From an uncultured Cohaesibacter sp. (GTDB lineage Bacteria; Pseudomonadota; Alphaproteobacteria; Rhizobiales; Cohaesibacteraceae), in NCBI RefSeq assembly GCF_963677725.1, contig NZ_OY782507.1:186001-250000 (forward strand): a stretch of 64,000 bases of DNA. The letters run 5' to 3'. A program made the translations under genes and the position numbers. The notes beneath the pieces are model-generated. The model saw only the letters and a list, made by a program, of their open reading frames with translations. It did not search any database and had not been told where the DNA came from. Position 1 is the first letter of the stretch; each line of letters begins with the position of its first letter. Positions 63,491 to 64,000 of this stretch are shown here, one piece after another.

Positions 63491-64000
63491 TTAAGGGGCA
63501 GGGGCCACGGTGACGGATACGGATTTGAAAGCAGGTGTTTTGCTGCGCGGATCGACCGCAATGTTAGTCAATCTGTTGGCTTCGGGGTAATAGGCGAGAA
63601 TGGAGCCTTGCGGCAGCCCGAAGGGATAGACGGTTACCCCCTTCATCGTGCCATTTTGCGACGTCACATCGGCCTTGGCTTCCGCTTCAATGCCAAGGCG
63701 TTTCATGTCATCTTCATTCATCAGAATGGACCATCGGGTCTTGGTGCCGCGATAGGTGTCCTGTTCTTCATAAATGATCGAGTTGAATTGGCCTTCACTG
63801 CGCATGGTGGAGAGGACAAAGTCGCTCTTTATCGGTTCAGGCAGACTATGGGTGATAAAGCTCGCCTTGCCGTCCGGCGTGTTGAAGTCCGGGTTGTGAA
63901 TGATGCGGTTCTGGATATGAAATTCGCGCTTGGCGATATCGATGTCAGCAAGCGCTTCCATGCCCGGAACGATTTCGGCGATGGCCTTGCGCAGCTCGCG
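63491..64000 (-). CDS. FdhF/YdeP-family molybdopterin oxidoreductase, C-terminal part (5' end outside window)
   Basis: These are the last 169 residues of a large oxidoreductase that continues past the right edge. The segment matches the molybdopterin dinucleotide-binding C-terminal domain of YdeP/FdhF-like enzymes: FNTPDGKASF, TMRSEGQFNSIIY, DTYRGTK and AYYPEANRL in that order. The N-terminal iron-sulfur and catalytic domains are not visible. Substrate is unknown; family members include formate dehydrogenase-like and acid-resistance proteins. The frame has no start inside the window that would be the true one; the internal ATG at 63961 is not it. Confidence 0.85.
   Translation of the reverse strand, partial: RELRKAIAEIVPGMEALADIDIAKREFHIQNRIIHNPDFNTPDGKASFITHSLPEPIKSDFVLSTMRSEGQFNSIIYEEQDTYRGTKTRWSILMNEDDMKRLGIEAEAKADVTSQNGTMKGVTVYPFGLPQGSILAYYPEANRLTNIAVDPRSKTPAFKSVSVTVAPAP

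Noticed and set aside
1..64000. CRISPR array, prophage, integrase, rRNA operon
   Set aside because: No regularly spaced repeats, phage genes, integrase or rRNA-like sequence were seen. The tandem tRNA-Lys genes have no adjacent integrase or repeated 3' end.

Overview
The window is chromosomal DNA of an alphaproteobacterium, most likely of the order Hyphomicrobiales (Rhizobiales). I infer this from the gene set: phosphatidylcholine synthase, an IalB-family protein, HspQ and a CcdA-type thiol reductase. Two gene orders I remember as conserved in that order point the same way: gyrA-coaD-ppi-ppi-queA-tgt and glmS-DUF502-recG-sdhE-mfd. GC content looks moderate by eye, which would fit marine groups such as Cohaesibacteraceae or Stappiaceae. 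The genus is a guess. Almost all of the window is ordinary core genome; the one clear mobile element is an IS200-type insertion sequence downstream of gyrA.

Layout. 0-4 kb: 3' end of an RND efflux pump, a CYTH-CHAD protein and a MarC protein. 4-12.5 kb: gyrA, the IS200 element, a small membrane ORF, coaD, a secreted and a cytosolic cyclophilin, a VOC protein, then queA and tgt for queuosine modification of tRNA. 12.6-17.3 kb: a DUF4864 protein, two tandem tRNA-Lys(TTT) genes, ccdA, an EamA transporter and a SPOR-like protein. 17.4-29.2 kb: glmU and glmS (UDP-GlcNAc supply), DUF454, DUF502, recG, sdhE and mfd. 29.2-34.3 kb: a leftward trio made of an orphan peptide-binding protein, an adenylate-forming enzyme homologue with eroded motifs, and a PleD-like protein with an eroded GGDEF site. 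34.7-43.9 kb: ialB-like, hspQ, a malyl-CoA-lyase-like gene, an AEC carrier, a UbiH-family hydroxylase, DUF2182, pcs, terC and a LysR regulator.

44.3-49.3 kb: a complete nucleoside-type BMP ABC transporter operon ending in a strong terminator, preceded by a possible short coupled leader ORF. 49.4-52.8 kb: an unlisted 51-codon membrane ORF with its own terminator, a small secreted cysteine-containing protein, a PiT phosphate transporter and a secreted coiled-coil protein. 53-57.3 kb: two signalling enzymes side by side, a PAS-PAS-GGDEF-EAL protein and a class III nucleotide cyclase. 57.3-64 kb: a PepSY membrane protein behind a palindromic promoter, mntH and mntR in divergent orientation with a recognisable MntR box inside the mntH promoter, a small c-type cytochrome, a large secreted DUF839/PhoX-like protein, and the 3' end of an FdhF/YdeP-type molybdopterin oxidoreductase.

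I found no CRISPR array, prophage, integrase, rRNA operon or obvious defence island. The points most worth a second look are the trio at 29-34 kb, the missing zinc ligands in Tgt, the hidden small ORF at 49.4 kb, and several promoter-overlapping palindromes.
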